Positions 8,690 to 16,792 of a stretch of 64,000 nt of DNA are shown here, in pieces (the stretch's first letter is position 1; every line of letters begins with the position of its first letter). This DNA is from Deltaproteobacteria bacterium. Lineage in GTDB: Bacteria; Myxococcota; JACPTQ01. The notes beneath the pieces were generated by a model. The model saw only the letters and a program-made list of their open reading frames with translations. It searched no databases and was not told the origin of the DNA. The stretch lies in the NCBI GenBank assembly GCA_016192705.1, contig JACPTQ010000055.1, positions 21,014 through 85,013 of the forward strand, given 5' to 3'. Both the position numbers and the translations under genes were made by a program.

Positions 8690-10180
8690 CTACGATGGCG
8701 ACGCGGGTGGCACGTCGGATACAGGCGCTGCGTCTGACGCCCCATTGTCGTCGTCGTACAATTTTGCCTTCAAGAAAAGATAAAACGTCTGGATGATCGA
8801 CGCGATTGGCACCGAGAGCAGCGCGCCCGTGACGCCGTACAAGTGTTGGCCCGCAAGAAGCGCAAAAATAACCACGACCGGATTCATCTGGGCGCTCTTG
8901 CCAACGATGCGCGGATTCAAAACGTTCGCCTCGATGAAATGAATGAGGAGAATCCAAACCACAACGAAAATGGCGAGATAAGGCGACTGCGTGAGCGCGA
9001 AAAGAACAGCCGGCGCACCGCTGATGATCATACCGAAGATGGGAATAAGGCTCATCACAGTCGCGAGGACCGAGAGGATGGCCGCGAACTTGACGGGCTC
9101 GCCGTAAACGATTGCAACGCCAAAAAGCCCGAGCGCGGTCAAGACGCCGTTCAAGAGGCAGACGACGATTTGGCCGCGAATGACGCCGGAGAGCCCGCTG
9201 TCGAGGCGCGCGATGACGCGATCGTAGTCGTCGCCATGACGCGCGGGAACAAGCGACCGCAAGAACGCATGGATGCGGTCTGCGCCGATCGACATGAACG
9301 CCGCGATCATCAGCGTGATCACAATGCCCACAACGGCGTCGAAGACGTTTGAGACGATTTTTTGACCGACCACAATGTAGTCGCCCACATGCTCAGCGGC
9401 GCTTTCGACCAGATCGTGAATGCCCTTCTCGACCGCGCGCTCGAGATCAAACCCCTTTTCGCGCGCGCCCTTCTTGATCGGCTTCGACGGATCGCGCGGC
9501 GTGATCAAGATTCGATTGTCAGAGTCCTTTTTGATCTCGAACGCCACATCGCGCAGACGAATCGCCCAGCCCTGCTTCGCGGGCGTCACGATGAACGTCG
9601 CCCCCTCCTCGGCGGCCCGCGAAAGCGCCGCCTCACGCGCCTTCACGGCGGCCGGGTCAGGCGCGACCGCTGCACGCAGCGCTTCTTCGCGCGCCCGCTC
9701 GCCCGCCTTCATCCACTCGTCGGCCCACGGCGGTGCGACACGCTCCGATTTCGTCGCATCGACCGGCGCCTCCTCGTTCGTCGGAGGAAAATTCGACCGA
9801 ATAAACTCCTGTATCTTCTTGTTCCACACGGGGACGTGAACCGTCTTCAATTCGTTCACGAACTTTTTTGTCTCGGGGATAAGTTTTCCGATTTCGTTAA
9901 CAACGAGCGGAATGAACTGCGTCGAAAAAACGGTGAGCGCGCCAAGAAATACGGCGTACACCGCAATGATGGCGAGCCACCGTGGCACGAGGCGACGCCC
10001 CGAGCGGATCCGCGACGCGCGGCGGACCAAGGGTTCAATCATGTAGGCGATGAAGAGCCCCAAAATGAACGGGAGCAACACCCCGCGCGCAACAACAAGG
10101 AGCGTGAGAAAAAGGAGGGCCGATAGGGCGATGAAGGTGTACTGCCGAATGCGGCGACGCGCGGCGAGCGGTTCAGTCAC
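8690..10180 (-). CDS. AI-2E family transporter (PerM-like) with a large soluble insertion
   Basis: 496 residues. N-terminal hydrophobic helices (about 13-50 and 67-95) and a C-terminal block of membrane helices from about residue 260 match the AI-2E exporter/PerM superfamily, including GLFIAYMIEPLVRR near the start and the GLSGVIRGQ helix followed by VCLLNGVLTALG. Between them sits a hydrophilic, charged region of roughly 150 residues (about 105-255), longer than the usual family member of about 350 residues. Family members export varied small molecules or act in Na+/H+ exchange; the substrate here is unknown. It is convergent with the GH1 gene, 34 nt apart. Confidence 0.85.
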   Translation of the reverse strand: MTEPLAARRRIRQYTFIALSALLFLTLLVVARGVLLPFILGLFIAYMIEPLVRRASRIRSGRRLVPRWLAIIAVYAVFLGALTVFSTQFIPLVVNEIGKLIPETKKFVNELKTVHVPVWNKKIQEFIRSNFPPTNEEAPVDATKSERVAPPWADEWMKAGERAREEALRAAVAPDPAAVKAREAALSRAAEEGATFIVTPAKQGWAIRLRDVAFEIKKDSDNRILITPRDPSKPIKKGAREKGFDLERAVEKGIHDLVESAAEHVGDYIVVGQKIVSNVFDAVVGIVITLMIAAFMSIGADRIHAFLRSLVPARHGDDYDRVIARLDSGLSGVIRGQIVVCLLNGVLTALGLFGVAIVYGEPVKFAAILSVLATVMSLIPIFGMIISGAPAVLFALTQSPYLAIFVVVWILLIHFIEANVLNPRIVGKSAQMNPVVVIFALLAGQHLYGVTGALLSVPIASIIQTFYLFLKAKLYDDDNGASDAAPVSDVPPASPS

Positions 10181-10229
10181 GAGAAACGAGTAACACGCGG
10201 GGGCGAGGCATCACAACCGTTCGCGGCTT

Positions 10230-10348
10230 TCACCATTTGTGAAAAACGAAAAACACCGCGATGGCGATAAAGCCAAACCCAACGAGCAGCCGCACCACGC
10301 GGACGTCATAAAAATATTAGAGACGGTGAGGAGCGCGACGGTTTTCAT
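10230..10348 (-). pseudogene. Remnant of a DUF486 membrane protein gene (internal deletion, frameshift)
   Basis: ATG at 10348 opens MKTVALLTVSNIFMTSAW, which resembles the first helix of DUF486 proteins (family pattern roughly LLxLSNVFMTFAWYxHLK). After Trp the reading frame becomes unrelated. In the next frame, ending at TGA 10230-10232, DNA encodes VRLLVGFGFIAIAVFFVF followed by HKW, which resembles the last helix of the same family. A normal member is about 110 residues, so some 70 codons appear deleted from the middle and the two ends are out of frame. It lies directly downstream of sctQ. The alternative is a chance hydrophobic stretch. Confidence 0.55.
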
Positions 10349-10370
10349 TTCGCGATGCGCGACACGGCGA

Positions 10371-11510
10371 CTAACGCTCGAGACGCGTGAGCCGAACGCC
10401 AAGCTCGCCATCTACGTCGACGAGTTCACCGGCTCCAATTACCGCGCCATTCGCAGTTACGACGACCGGTTCGTCCTGATTGCGGCCGAGCATGATCGTC
10501 TCGCCAATGTGCAGCGCCGCTGCTGCCGCGGCCGTCATCTCAACCCGCGCAATCTCGACCGCCAGCGTAACGGGCACGCGATGCAGGATGGCCGTCGACG
10601 AATCGTCAACGGCTGGCACCTGAGCGCGACTGTCGCCTGCGGTCGTGGATTCATTCGCCATGTGCGGCATTATACGAGCGATTGCGAATCGCCAAAAGCC
10701 CGGCGTTCCCGCGCGTTCCGCTCGACCCGCAAACGCCGCGATTGGCGCACGACCAAACGCGACCGTCGCTTCGCCCTCCCACGCGTCGATGAGGGCGCGA
10801 CGGCCTCGCGGCGACACGGAATGCAGCAAAATGACATCGCCCAACCGAAAGTGGCGCAGCTCCTCCGCGTCAAAACCGAGACGCGCAATTTCAAGCTTAG
10901 CCGCTGTGGGAACGCCGGCGAGGATCCGAGACGAGATGGGCGAATCGTTGGGGAACGGGGAGTTCGTGGGAAGGTGCGCCCGCAATAGTGACTCTCGTCC
11001 CGCAAGGTTAAGTGTCCAAACGGCGCGCGTGTGAGGTTGCGACAAAAACAATTCGCCCGGATGCGCGGCGGACGAAACGCCAGAAAGGAAGAGAGGAGCA
11101 CCCGCGGCGGGCCTTGCGGCGTCGAGCGCTCGCAAGAAGACATACGAAAGGAGTCCACGCTGAATCGCGGAAAGGGGCGCGCCGAGGAGCGGAGACGTCC
11201 CATCGCCACCGAGTAAGCGATCGACGATCTCAAGGGCCGTACGATTATCGAATTCGACAACGACTGGGATTGCCGCACGTCCCACACTGAAGCGCGCCAA
11301 AACCATGTGGGGGGTTGGTTCGAAAGGCGCAGCAGCCTCCGATCGCAGATAACGGAGCGCGACTGGGACGCGCAGATCGCGCGAGAGGCGCGCGACGACC
11401 TGCTCCGCTTGGCACTCCGCGATCGAATGAAACGCGCGCGCGGCCATCGCTTCCCCCGCGGCTTCTGCGCGGGTCAGACGCCGTTTCGCGAGCTGCGTTC
11501 GTGGAATCAC
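10371..11510 (-). CDS. sctQ: Type III secretion C-ring protein SctQ (YscQ/FliM-FliN SpoA family)
   Basis: 379 residues. The C-terminal 75 residues form a typical SpoA (FliN-like) fold: VPVTLAVEIARVEMTAAAAAAL, then IMLGRNQDEPVVVTANG and AGELVDVDGELGVRLTRL at the end. A second, weaker SpoA-like segment lies around residues 215-270 (RLGFDAEELRHFRLGDVILL). SctQ forms the cytoplasmic pods of the sorting platform that bind SctK, SctL and the ATPase complex. It is the last gene of the cluster, overlapping sctP by 4 nt. The export-gate genes that usually follow sctQ are not present. Confidence 0.85.
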   Translation of the reverse strand: MIPRTQLAKRRLTRAEAAGEAMAARAFHSIAECQAEQVVARLSRDLRVPVALRYLRSEAAAPFEPTPHMVLARFSVGRAAIPVVVEFDNRTALEIVDRLLGGDGTSPLLGAPLSAIQRGLLSYVFLRALDAARPAAGAPLFLSGVSSAAHPGELFLSQPHTRAVWTLNLAGRESLLRAHLPTNSPFPNDSPISSRILAGVPTAAKLEIARLGFDAEELRHFRLGDVILLHSVSPRGRRALIDAWEGEATVAFGRAPIAAFAGRAERAGTPGFWRFAIARIMPHMANESTTAGDSRAQVPAVDDSSTAILHRVPVTLAVEIARVEMTAAAAAALHIGETIMLGRNQDEPVVVTANGAVIGAGELVDVDGELGVRLTRLER

Positions 11511-12433
11511 CGGTTCGCGCTCCCGCTATCGCGACGGAGCGCTCCGCGCACGCGCCGTCGATAGTCAACCGCCGCAAATCGAATTCCAGCGGACTCAAGC
11601 CCCGCCGCAAGGTCGTCAAATTTCGCGCGAATGGCGTCTAGCGCAGATTCGTTCTCGCTCTCGAACGCGAGTGAGAGCCTTCCTCCGTCCGATGTCACAT
11701 GAAATGAGAGAGCACCCAAAACACCCGCGCGAAGCTCGATTCGAACGTCAAATCGCCTCTGAAAATGCCCGAATCGCACGGCGCGTACAATCCCATCTAC
11801 AACGAGTTCCGCCCACGGACGTCTTTCGCGCGCTGCGATCGACGCGGGAAGTGCGAATTCCGCCGGTCGCAGGCGCGCGTTCAAGAACTCAGACGCCGCT
11901 TGGCTTTCAAGCGGAGAGTCGTTCGACCGGTCGTCGCCCCCGGCACCTGCGTCGCCGCCGTTTGTCATCGACGACGCGTCGCCATCCAACTGGCCACCGT
12001 TCCGATCAACGGCCCCCGCGCCTTTCTCGTTATCCGCAATCGCCCGCGCACCCGCACCCGAATCCGAATCCGCAGATAACTCCGCATCCGTATTCCTATT
12101 CGCACTCGTTGTCGCACCTCTGCTGGTAATCGCCCCCGCCTCCGTCCCCGCACGAACCTCCGCTCCAGCACCCGCTTCCGCGCTCTCTTCCTTACCCGCA
12201 TTCGCCTCACTGTGCTTCATCGCTCTGTGCCCGCGCTGTGCCTCTGTGGTTGCATTCTCTTTTCCTGCATCCGCATCCGCGCCATCCACCACTCGGCCCG
12301 CTCCCCGTTGCACCACGTCGCGAAACCCGCGCGCATCCGCCTCGCGACGACGTGCGCGCTCGACTCGTCGTTTTTCTGCTTCCGCGACACTCGCCGTCTC
12401 ACCGTCGCCTCGACCGTCGTTCGATACCTTCAT
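11507..12433 (-). CDS. sctP: Type III secretion needle-length regulator-like protein SctP (YscP/FliK-like)
   Basis: 308 residues from the ATG at 12433, which overlaps the sctO stop as ATGA; the frame is open further up but that part lies inside sctO. Residues 1 to about 180 are low-complexity Gly/Ala/Asp/Glu/Arg. The last 110 residues are folded and resemble the FliK/YscP C-terminal domain: RPWAELVVDGIVRAVR, then FDVRIELRAGVLGALSFHV and GRLSLAFESENESALDAIR. In FliK/YscP the disordered part acts as ruler and the C-terminal domain switches substrate specificity. Position between sctO and sctQ supports the call. Part of the linker matches a dispersed repeat (see 12215-12262). Confidence 0.72.
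   Translation of the reverse strand: MKVSNDGRGDGETASVAEAEKRRVERARRREADARGFRDVVQRGAGRVVDGADADAGKENATTEAQRGHRAMKHSEANAGKEESAEAGAGAEVRAGTEAGAITSRGATTSANRNTDAELSADSDSGAGARAIADNEKGAGAVDRNGGQLDGDASSMTNGGDAGAGGDDRSNDSPLESQAASEFLNARLRPAEFALPASIAARERRPWAELVVDGIVRAVRFGHFQRRFDVRIELRAGVLGALSFHVTSDGGRLSLAFESENESALDAIRAKFDDLAAGLESAGIRFAAVDYRRRVRGALRRDSGSANR
12215..12262. repeat. Dispersed 'CTCTGTG' type repeat inside the sctP linker
   Basis: Plus-strand CGCTCTGTGCCCGCGCTGTG and CCTCTGTGGTT resemble a widespread family of short genomic repeats built of (T)CTCTGTG units. In the sctP frame it reads ATTEAQRGHRAMKHS, the peptide signature commonly produced by such repeats. It sits in the disordered linker and keeps the frame. 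Confidence 0.4.
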
Positions 12434-12879
12434 CGCGACCGCGACCCCCCGCGAACGTGTTGTGCCGTCGCCAAATCGTCGAGCGCCGTCTCTACCTTTC
12501 GCGCCCGACCCCGCGCGTCCTCCGCTTCCCACGTCGCCTTGAGCCTCTCAATCGCCTTGAGCGCAACCGACGCGTCCTTAAAGACCTGCTCAGCCTTTCG
12601 CGCCGCTTCATCTGCGCGCTCCAAATCCCGAACCGCATCTTCCACTTCGGCTCGTCGTCGCTTAATGAACGCTTCATTTGACGCGAGGCGCGCCAACATT
12701 CCCCGCGACGCCGTCTCTAATCGGCCGCTCAGCGCCGCCTTGAGATTCAGCCGCGCCGCGCGCAACTCCTCGCGACACCGCTCCACGACGTTTCGCGCCG
12801 CGACAAACGCGCGCTCCGTTTCACGCGCAGCCCGCTCGCGCAACTCGAACAGTTTTTGCTGCGGAAACTTCGACGCCAC
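12430..12879 (-). CDS. sctO: Type III secretion stalk protein SctO (YscO/FliJ-like coiled coil)
   Basis: 149 residues, almost wholly one long Arg/Glu/Ala-rich helical hairpin (FELRERAARETERAFVAARN, RLETASRGMLARLASNEAF, AVRDLERADEAARKAEQVF). This is the size and build of SctO/FliJ, the coiled coil that inserts into the SctN hexamer like the gamma subunit of F1 and couples it to SctV. Position between sctN (3 nt upstream) and sctP (4-nt overlap) is the conserved one. Sequence similarity in this family is always weak, so the call rests on size, coiled coil and order. Confidence 0.78.
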   Translation of the reverse strand: MASKFPQQKLFELRERAARETERAFVAARNVVERCREELRAARLNLKAALSGRLETASRGMLARLASNEAFIKRRRAEVEDAVRDLERADEAARKAEQVFKDASVALKAIERLKATWEAEDARGRARKVETALDDLATAQHVRGGSRSR

Positions 12880-12882
12880 GGC

Positions 12883-14205
12883 CTACGCCTCGCCAATTCC
12901 TCGCGCGAGCTCGGTCAACGTCACGTCAAATGCCGCGGGCCGATCGAGCGGCTGCGTCAAAAACGACTCGATCTCGTGAATTCGCTCGATCGCCTCGTCG
13001 GTCTTGCGATCGGTGCCGCGCGCGTAGGCGCCCAAAACGATGAGGTCGCGGTGTTTCTCGTACGCGGCCAGAAGCGCGCGCACGCGTCCGGCCGACGCGA
13101 GGTGTTCGGCAGACGCGACCGATGTCATCACGCGCGACAGCGATTGCAGGACATCGATCGCAGGCCAGTGGTTACGCTCAGCGAGTGCACGAGACAAAAC
13201 GATGTGTCCATCGAGAATACCGCGCACTTCGTCGGCTATCGGCTCTTCCATGTCGCCACCCGCAACGAGCACGGTGTAAATCGCCGTGATGGAGCCAGCC
13301 TCGGAATTCCCCGTTCGCTCGAGGAGGCGCGGCAACATCGAGAAGACCGACGGCGGGTACCCTTGTCGAGCGGGCGGTTCGCCGGCCGCAAGCCCAACTT
13401 CACGCTGGGCGCGCGCAAGCCGCGTGACGGAGTCGAGCATAAACAACACGCGCTTTCCCGCGTCGCGAAAATATTCCGCGATCGCTGTTGCCACAAACGC
13501 CGAGCGCAGGCGCACGAGTGGCGGCTCATCCGACGTTGCGACCACCACAACCGATCGCCGCAACCCTTCGTCGCCCAGCGCTTCCTCGACGAACTCGCGC
13601 ACCTCGCGCCCCCGCTCACCGACCAACGCGACGACGTTGACGTCCGACGAGGCGAAGCGCGCGATTTGCCCGAGGAGTGTGCTCTTCCCGACGCCCGCGC
13701 CCGCAAAGAGTCCCATGCGTTGGCCCTCGCCGAGCGTACAGAGCGCGTCGATCGCGCGAATGCCCGTCTCAAACGGCTTTGACACGCGGCGCCGCGACAA
13801 CGGATCGGGTGGCGCACGATCGACGCTCCATCGCGTGCCGCAGGCCCCTCCAACCGGCGGGCCGCCGTCGATCGGCGTACCCAAGCCGTTCACAACGCGC
13901 CCCAGCAAATCATCGCCCACCGCGACATCAAGCGGCGCCCCACATCGCCGAACCATCGAATCGGGTCCAACGCCAGCCAGGTCGCCGAGCGGCATCAGGA
14001 GTGCTTCCTCGCCTCGAAACCCAACGATCTCCGCCGAAAGTCGCGACTCACCGCAACCAATCTCGCAAAGGTCCCCGACACGCGCGTTGGGCACCGTCGC
14101 GCGCGCAAGACACCCAACAACTTCGGTGACGAACCCCTCAACCTCAACCGTCGCCGCAGCGCGAACACGCGCGAGCGCCTCGCCCAAAAGGCCGCTACCG
14201 TCCAC
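12883..14205 (-). CDS. sctN: Type III secretion ATPase SctN
   Basis: 440 residues of the F1-beta/FliI/YscN family. Walker A is GAGVGKST (169-176), Walker B is in RVLFMLDSVTRLARAQREV, and GVGPDSMVRRCG and NGLGTPIDGGPP are family signatures; PDSMV is typical of FliI/SctN rather than F1 subunits. The hexamer unloads chaperones and unfolds substrates at the base of the injectisome. A flagellar FliI is the alternative. Neighbouring SctI and lipoprotein SctJ, and the absence of flagellar genes, favour the non-flagellar system. It overlaps sctL by 11 nt. Confidence 0.92.
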   Translation of the reverse strand: MDGSGLLGEALARVRAAATVEVEGFVTEVVGCLARATVPNARVGDLCEIGCGESRLSAEIVGFRGEEALLMPLGDLAGVGPDSMVRRCGAPLDVAVGDDLLGRVVNGLGTPIDGGPPVGGACGTRWSVDRAPPDPLSRRRVSKPFETGIRAIDALCTLGEGQRMGLFAGAGVGKSTLLGQIARFASSDVNVVALVGERGREVREFVEEALGDEGLRRSVVVVATSDEPPLVRLRSAFVATAIAEYFRDAGKRVLFMLDSVTRLARAQREVGLAAGEPPARQGYPPSVFSMLPRLLERTGNSEAGSITAIYTVLVAGGDMEEPIADEVRGILDGHIVLSRALAERNHWPAIDVLQSLSRVMTSVASAEHLASAGRVRALLAAYEKHRDLIVLGAYARGTDRKTDEAIERIHEIESFLTQPLDRPAAFDVTLTELARGIGEA

Positions 14206-14707
14206 GACGAACCGCTTCCGCGAGCCGTGCGAGCTGGGTTTCTACCCGCGCGTCCGCCCGAAATGTGCGCCCTGTCACCACACAACCGCCTCGCTCAATC
14301 GACGCGTCTTCAACGACGCGACATCCTTGCGCCGCGTTCCGCGCCGCCTCGCCGTCGGCCGGGTGTACGCGAATCTCGACGCCCTCGCGACGACGAACGT
14401 CCACCATGAGCTCGGCGACAAGCGCGGCCACAGTCTCGCGCGACTCCGTCAGCTCGTGCCGCACGACCCGGCGCGCGACCTCAATCGCGACCTCCGCGGT
14501 CGCCTCGCTGAGCGCCGCCGAGAGCGTGTCGCCCTCGCGAACCAGCGATGCGATTTGCGCCGCGACTTCGTCCCGAGCCCGCTCAATCCCCGCGGCGTAC
14601 CCCTCGGCCTTCGCCACCTCGCGCGCTTTCTCAGCCGCCTCAACGATTTCACGCGCGCGCTTTTTCGCGTCGTACACCTCGCCGTCGATCACCCGCCTTT
14701 CACTCAC
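14195..14707 (-). CDS. sctL: Type III secretion stator protein SctL (YscL/FliH)
   Basis: 170 residues from GTG at 14707, chosen because GGGGAGG lies 5 nt upstream; the frame also runs back into the previous gene. N-terminal half is a charged helix (YDAKKRAREIVEAAEKARE). The C-terminal half has the V-type ATPase E/FliH-like fold with VVRHELTESRETVAALVAEL, VEIRVHPADGEAAR and the closing ERGGCVVTGRTF-RADARVETQLARL, which matches the conserved 'GGCxxxT...iDAxletqL' end of SctL. It dimerises and links SctN to SctQ. Confidence 0.88.
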   Translation of the reverse strand: MSERRVIDGEVYDAKKRAREIVEAAEKAREVAKAEGYAAGIERARDEVAAQIASLVREGDTLSAALSEATAEVAIEVARRVVRHELTESRETVAALVAELMVDVRRREGVEIRVHPADGEAARNAAQGCRVVEDASIERGGCVVTGRTFRADARVETQLARLAEAVRRGR

Positions 14708-14987
14708 CGTCGCCTCCCCAAAGAACCGCCCACCGCGCCACCGCTGGCGCAATCGCGCGTCCCGTCACGTCCGCGCCAAGCACGCGCGCGAGAATCTCGC
14801 CGTTTACCCGTGGCGCAAAGGCCGCTCGAGCGACACGCTCCAACTCGTTTGTCGCGGCGATTCGATCATACGTACCGCCCAAAACAACGCGCCGCTCCGA
14901 CGGCAAGAAGCGCAAGAGCCGCGCGCGATCCGCGTCCCCGATGAACGCGAACGCCGCCACGCGGAGGGCGTGATCCTCGGCCGTCAC
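14700..14987 (-). CDS. Small protein in the SctK position of the type III cluster
   Basis: 95 residues between sctJ (ATGA overlap) and sctL (8-nt overlap), which is where YscK/SctK is encoded in related systems. The sequence is helical (ADRARLLRFLPSERRVVLGG, RIAATNELERVARAAFAPRV) and lacks a signal peptide or membrane helix. Known SctK proteins are about 200 residues, so this is either a shortened SctK or an unrelated adaptor. The assignment rests on position only. Confidence 0.6.
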   Translation of the reverse strand: MTAEDHALRVAAFAFIGDADRARLLRFLPSERRVVLGGTYDRIAATNELERVARAAFAPRVNGEILARVLGADVTGRAIAPAVARWAVLWGGDGE

Positions 14988-15745
14988 GTGTCAACCCTCG
15001 CCGCACGCAGGCGCATCACGAGCCACAGCGCAATTCCCGACAGCGACACGATGAGGCCAATCGTCACGACGAGAACCACCAACAGCGCGGTCGCAGAACC
15101 GCTGCTCACGCTAAACGGCCCAACCTGTTCCATCGCCGATCGCGCGGCCTCTCGATGGGCGACCGTCACCCGCACGACCTCGACGGCGTCCGCCCGAAGC
15201 CCCGGAACAGCCGCCGCAACGAGCCGCTTCACCGCATCGGTCTCAAGCCCGCGCGCCCCGTCCGCGACACGCTCCTTCACGACGACCGACGCGCTCACCG
15301 GCTTCGCCGCATCGCCCCCTATCGCCTTTGCTTCATCGACAGCGACATGAACCCGTGCGTCGATGACGCTCGGCACCGCACGCAGCATGTTCGCAAGTTT
15401 TCCGGACAGTGCGTGCAGAAAGAGCGCTCGCTCTTCAGCCGCCGACGGGACGAGTCCTCCTTTTTGAAACACTTCACCGAACTCGCGGTCGCGGCGCCTC
15501 GGCAACTCATTCTCCTTCAGCACGCGCCACGCGCGCGTGGCATCCCCTTTCGGCACCTTGACCACCCACTCGGCATCCTTCGCGCCCTCGCCTCTTTTCT
15601 TGCCGGCTGCAATCCCAGCTTCATCGAGCACGACAATGATTTCATTCGCCGCGTCCTCACTTAGGTCGTGACGCAGTTCGACGCTGCACGCAACTCCCGC
15701 GCTCCCCAACACGACCATCCATCCAAATCTCCACGCGTTTCGCAT
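14984..15745 (-). CDS. sctJ: Type III secretion inner-ring lipoprotein SctJ (YscJ/PrgK)
   Basis: 253 residues. A lipoprotein signal ending GSAGVAC at about residue 20 is followed by the YscJ/FliF ring-building motif: VELRHDLSEDAANEIIVVLD, WVVKVPKGDATRAWRVLKEN and EERALFLHALSGKLANMLRA, then VPSVIDARVHVAVDE. A second small domain (KPVSASVVVKERV, DAVKRLVAAAVPGLRADAVEVV) and a C-terminal membrane helix (about 222-245) complete the SctJ layout. The lipid anchor plus single C-terminal helix separates it from flagellar FliF. It forms the inner-membrane ring with SctD, which is not in the window. Confidence 0.93.
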   Translation of the reverse strand: MRNAWRFGWMVVLGSAGVACSVELRHDLSEDAANEIIVVLDEAGIAAGKKRGEGAKDAEWVVKVPKGDATRAWRVLKENELPRRRDREFGEVFQKGGLVPSAAEERALFLHALSGKLANMLRAVPSVIDARVHVAVDEAKAIGGDAAKPVSASVVVKERVADGARGLETDAVKRLVAAAVPGLRADAVEVVRVTVAHREAARSAMEQVGPFSVSSGSATALLVVLVVTIGLIVSLSGIALWLVMRLRAARVDT

Positions 15746-15752
15746 GATCGCC

Positions 15753-16070
15753 TCACCCCACTTGCGTGTTCATCGCTTGCTTGACGCCGCTCGACAACTT
15801 CTCGACGAGCCGCGCCGCAAGGTCAAGCTCCGCCGAGAATCTATAAATCCCCGCTTGTACCGCCAACATCTCGGTGCCGCTCAGCTTCCGCCCCGAAAAC
15901 GCCTCGCGCATCGCCACCGCCATCTTTTCCTGTCCTTCGGCAACCTCTTTGATAAAGTTCCCGATCCCTTTAACAGCATCCACGCCTCCGGCGGCACCGT
16001 TTTTTACGCGCCCGATATCTGAACCATTGGCAACGCCACATTGGGCCATGTTCACAATTGGACCGATCAT
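15753..16070 (-). CDS. sctI: Type III secretion inner-rod protein SctI (YscI/PrgJ family)
   Basis: About 105 residues. Three in-frame ATGs lie at 16085, 16073 and 16070; a GGAGG located between the first and second favours 16070 or 16073. The C-terminal half has the YscI/HrpB pattern: SGRKLSGTEMLAVQAGIYRF, then SAELDLAARLVEKLSSGVKQ and a terminal MNTQVG, matching the family's 'LSPeelL.lQ....s.evel..kvvsk...gv..LlrtQ'. It polymerises at the base of the needle. First gene of the sct run, directly upstream of sctJ (7 nt). Confidence 0.82.
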   Translation of the reverse strand: MIGPIVNMAQCGVANGSDIGRVKNGAAGGVDAVKGIGNFIKEVAEGQEKMAVAMREAFSGRKLSGTEMLAVQAGIYRFSAELDLAARLVEKLSSGVKQAMNTQVG

Positions 16071-16156
16071 CATGGGACCTCCCATGATAAGGTTATCGAC
16101 AATTCACCGCGATCTGTTGCGTTCCCGCGCGTCGGCCACATCTGGGGTGCCGCTTG

Positions 16157-16786
16157 TCATCTCGCCACGGCGCCAATCCCGCGTCCAATCATCGCTTGAA
16201 TCGCCGCGACCATCCCCGCGGGTTTGCTCGTGTCGAACCCACCCAGCTCTAAACGCCGACTGATCTGCAACATGGCGAATCCATGAATCGCCGACCACGC
16301 CGTAAGCGCAACATCGCGGGCCGACCAATCGGTTGCGATGACCCCACCCTTCTGGCACTCCGTCACCGCGTTAACCAAGATCGCAAACGTTTCGTTCGCA
16401 TGTTTGAGAGCGAGCGATTCACCGGGCCCTTCGTACGGATCGGGGCCAAACATCACTTGAAAGTACGACGGATTGTCGATGGCAAAAGCGACGTAAGCCT
16501 GGCCGATTTCAAGGAGGCGAACGAGCGCTTCGCCCTCAGAAACCGCGTCACGACGCGCGCGCATCATTTCTTCGAGCAATCGAAATCCTTCTTGGGCAAC
16601 CGCATCGAGGAGCGCCGCCTTATCCGCGAAATGCCTGTAAGGCGCGGCATGCGTAACGCCGGCCCGCCGCGCAGCCTCCCGAAGCGTCAAGCCCCGGGGC
16701 CCCTTTTTCGCGATGAGCGCAAGCGCCGCCTTAATGAGCGCGGGTCGAAGATTTCCGTGGTGATACGCTTTTTTCTTTGTGGTCAT
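16157..16786 (-). CDS. TetR/AcrR family transcriptional regulator
   Basis: 209 residues. The N-terminal TetR helix-turn-helix spans about 12-58 (ALIKAALALIAKKGPRGLTL, REAARRAGVTHAAPYRHFAD, KAALLDAVA). The C-terminal domain with YVAFAIDNPSYFQVMFGPDP and WSAIHGFAMLQ matches the WHG/TetR_C_33 group. It lies 86 nt upstream of sctI and 6 nt downstream of a lipoprotein gene, all on one strand, so it may govern the lipoprotein or the secretion cluster; no operator could be assigned to it. Confidence 0.9.
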   Translation of the reverse strand: MTTKKKAYHHGNLRPALIKAALALIAKKGPRGLTLREAARRAGVTHAAPYRHFADKAALLDAVAQEGFRLLEEMMRARRDAVSEGEALVRLLEIGQAYVAFAIDNPSYFQVMFGPDPYEGPGESLALKHANETFAILVNAVTECQKGGVIATDWSARDVALTAWSAIHGFAMLQISRRLELGGFDTSKPAGMVAAIQAMIGRGIGAVAR

Positions 16787-16792
16787 TCCGAT

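Noticed and set aside
13286-14944. 552-codon plus-strand frame over the sct genes
   Set aside because: Antisense to clear SctN/SctL coding; low-complexity Arg/Ser/Pro composition.
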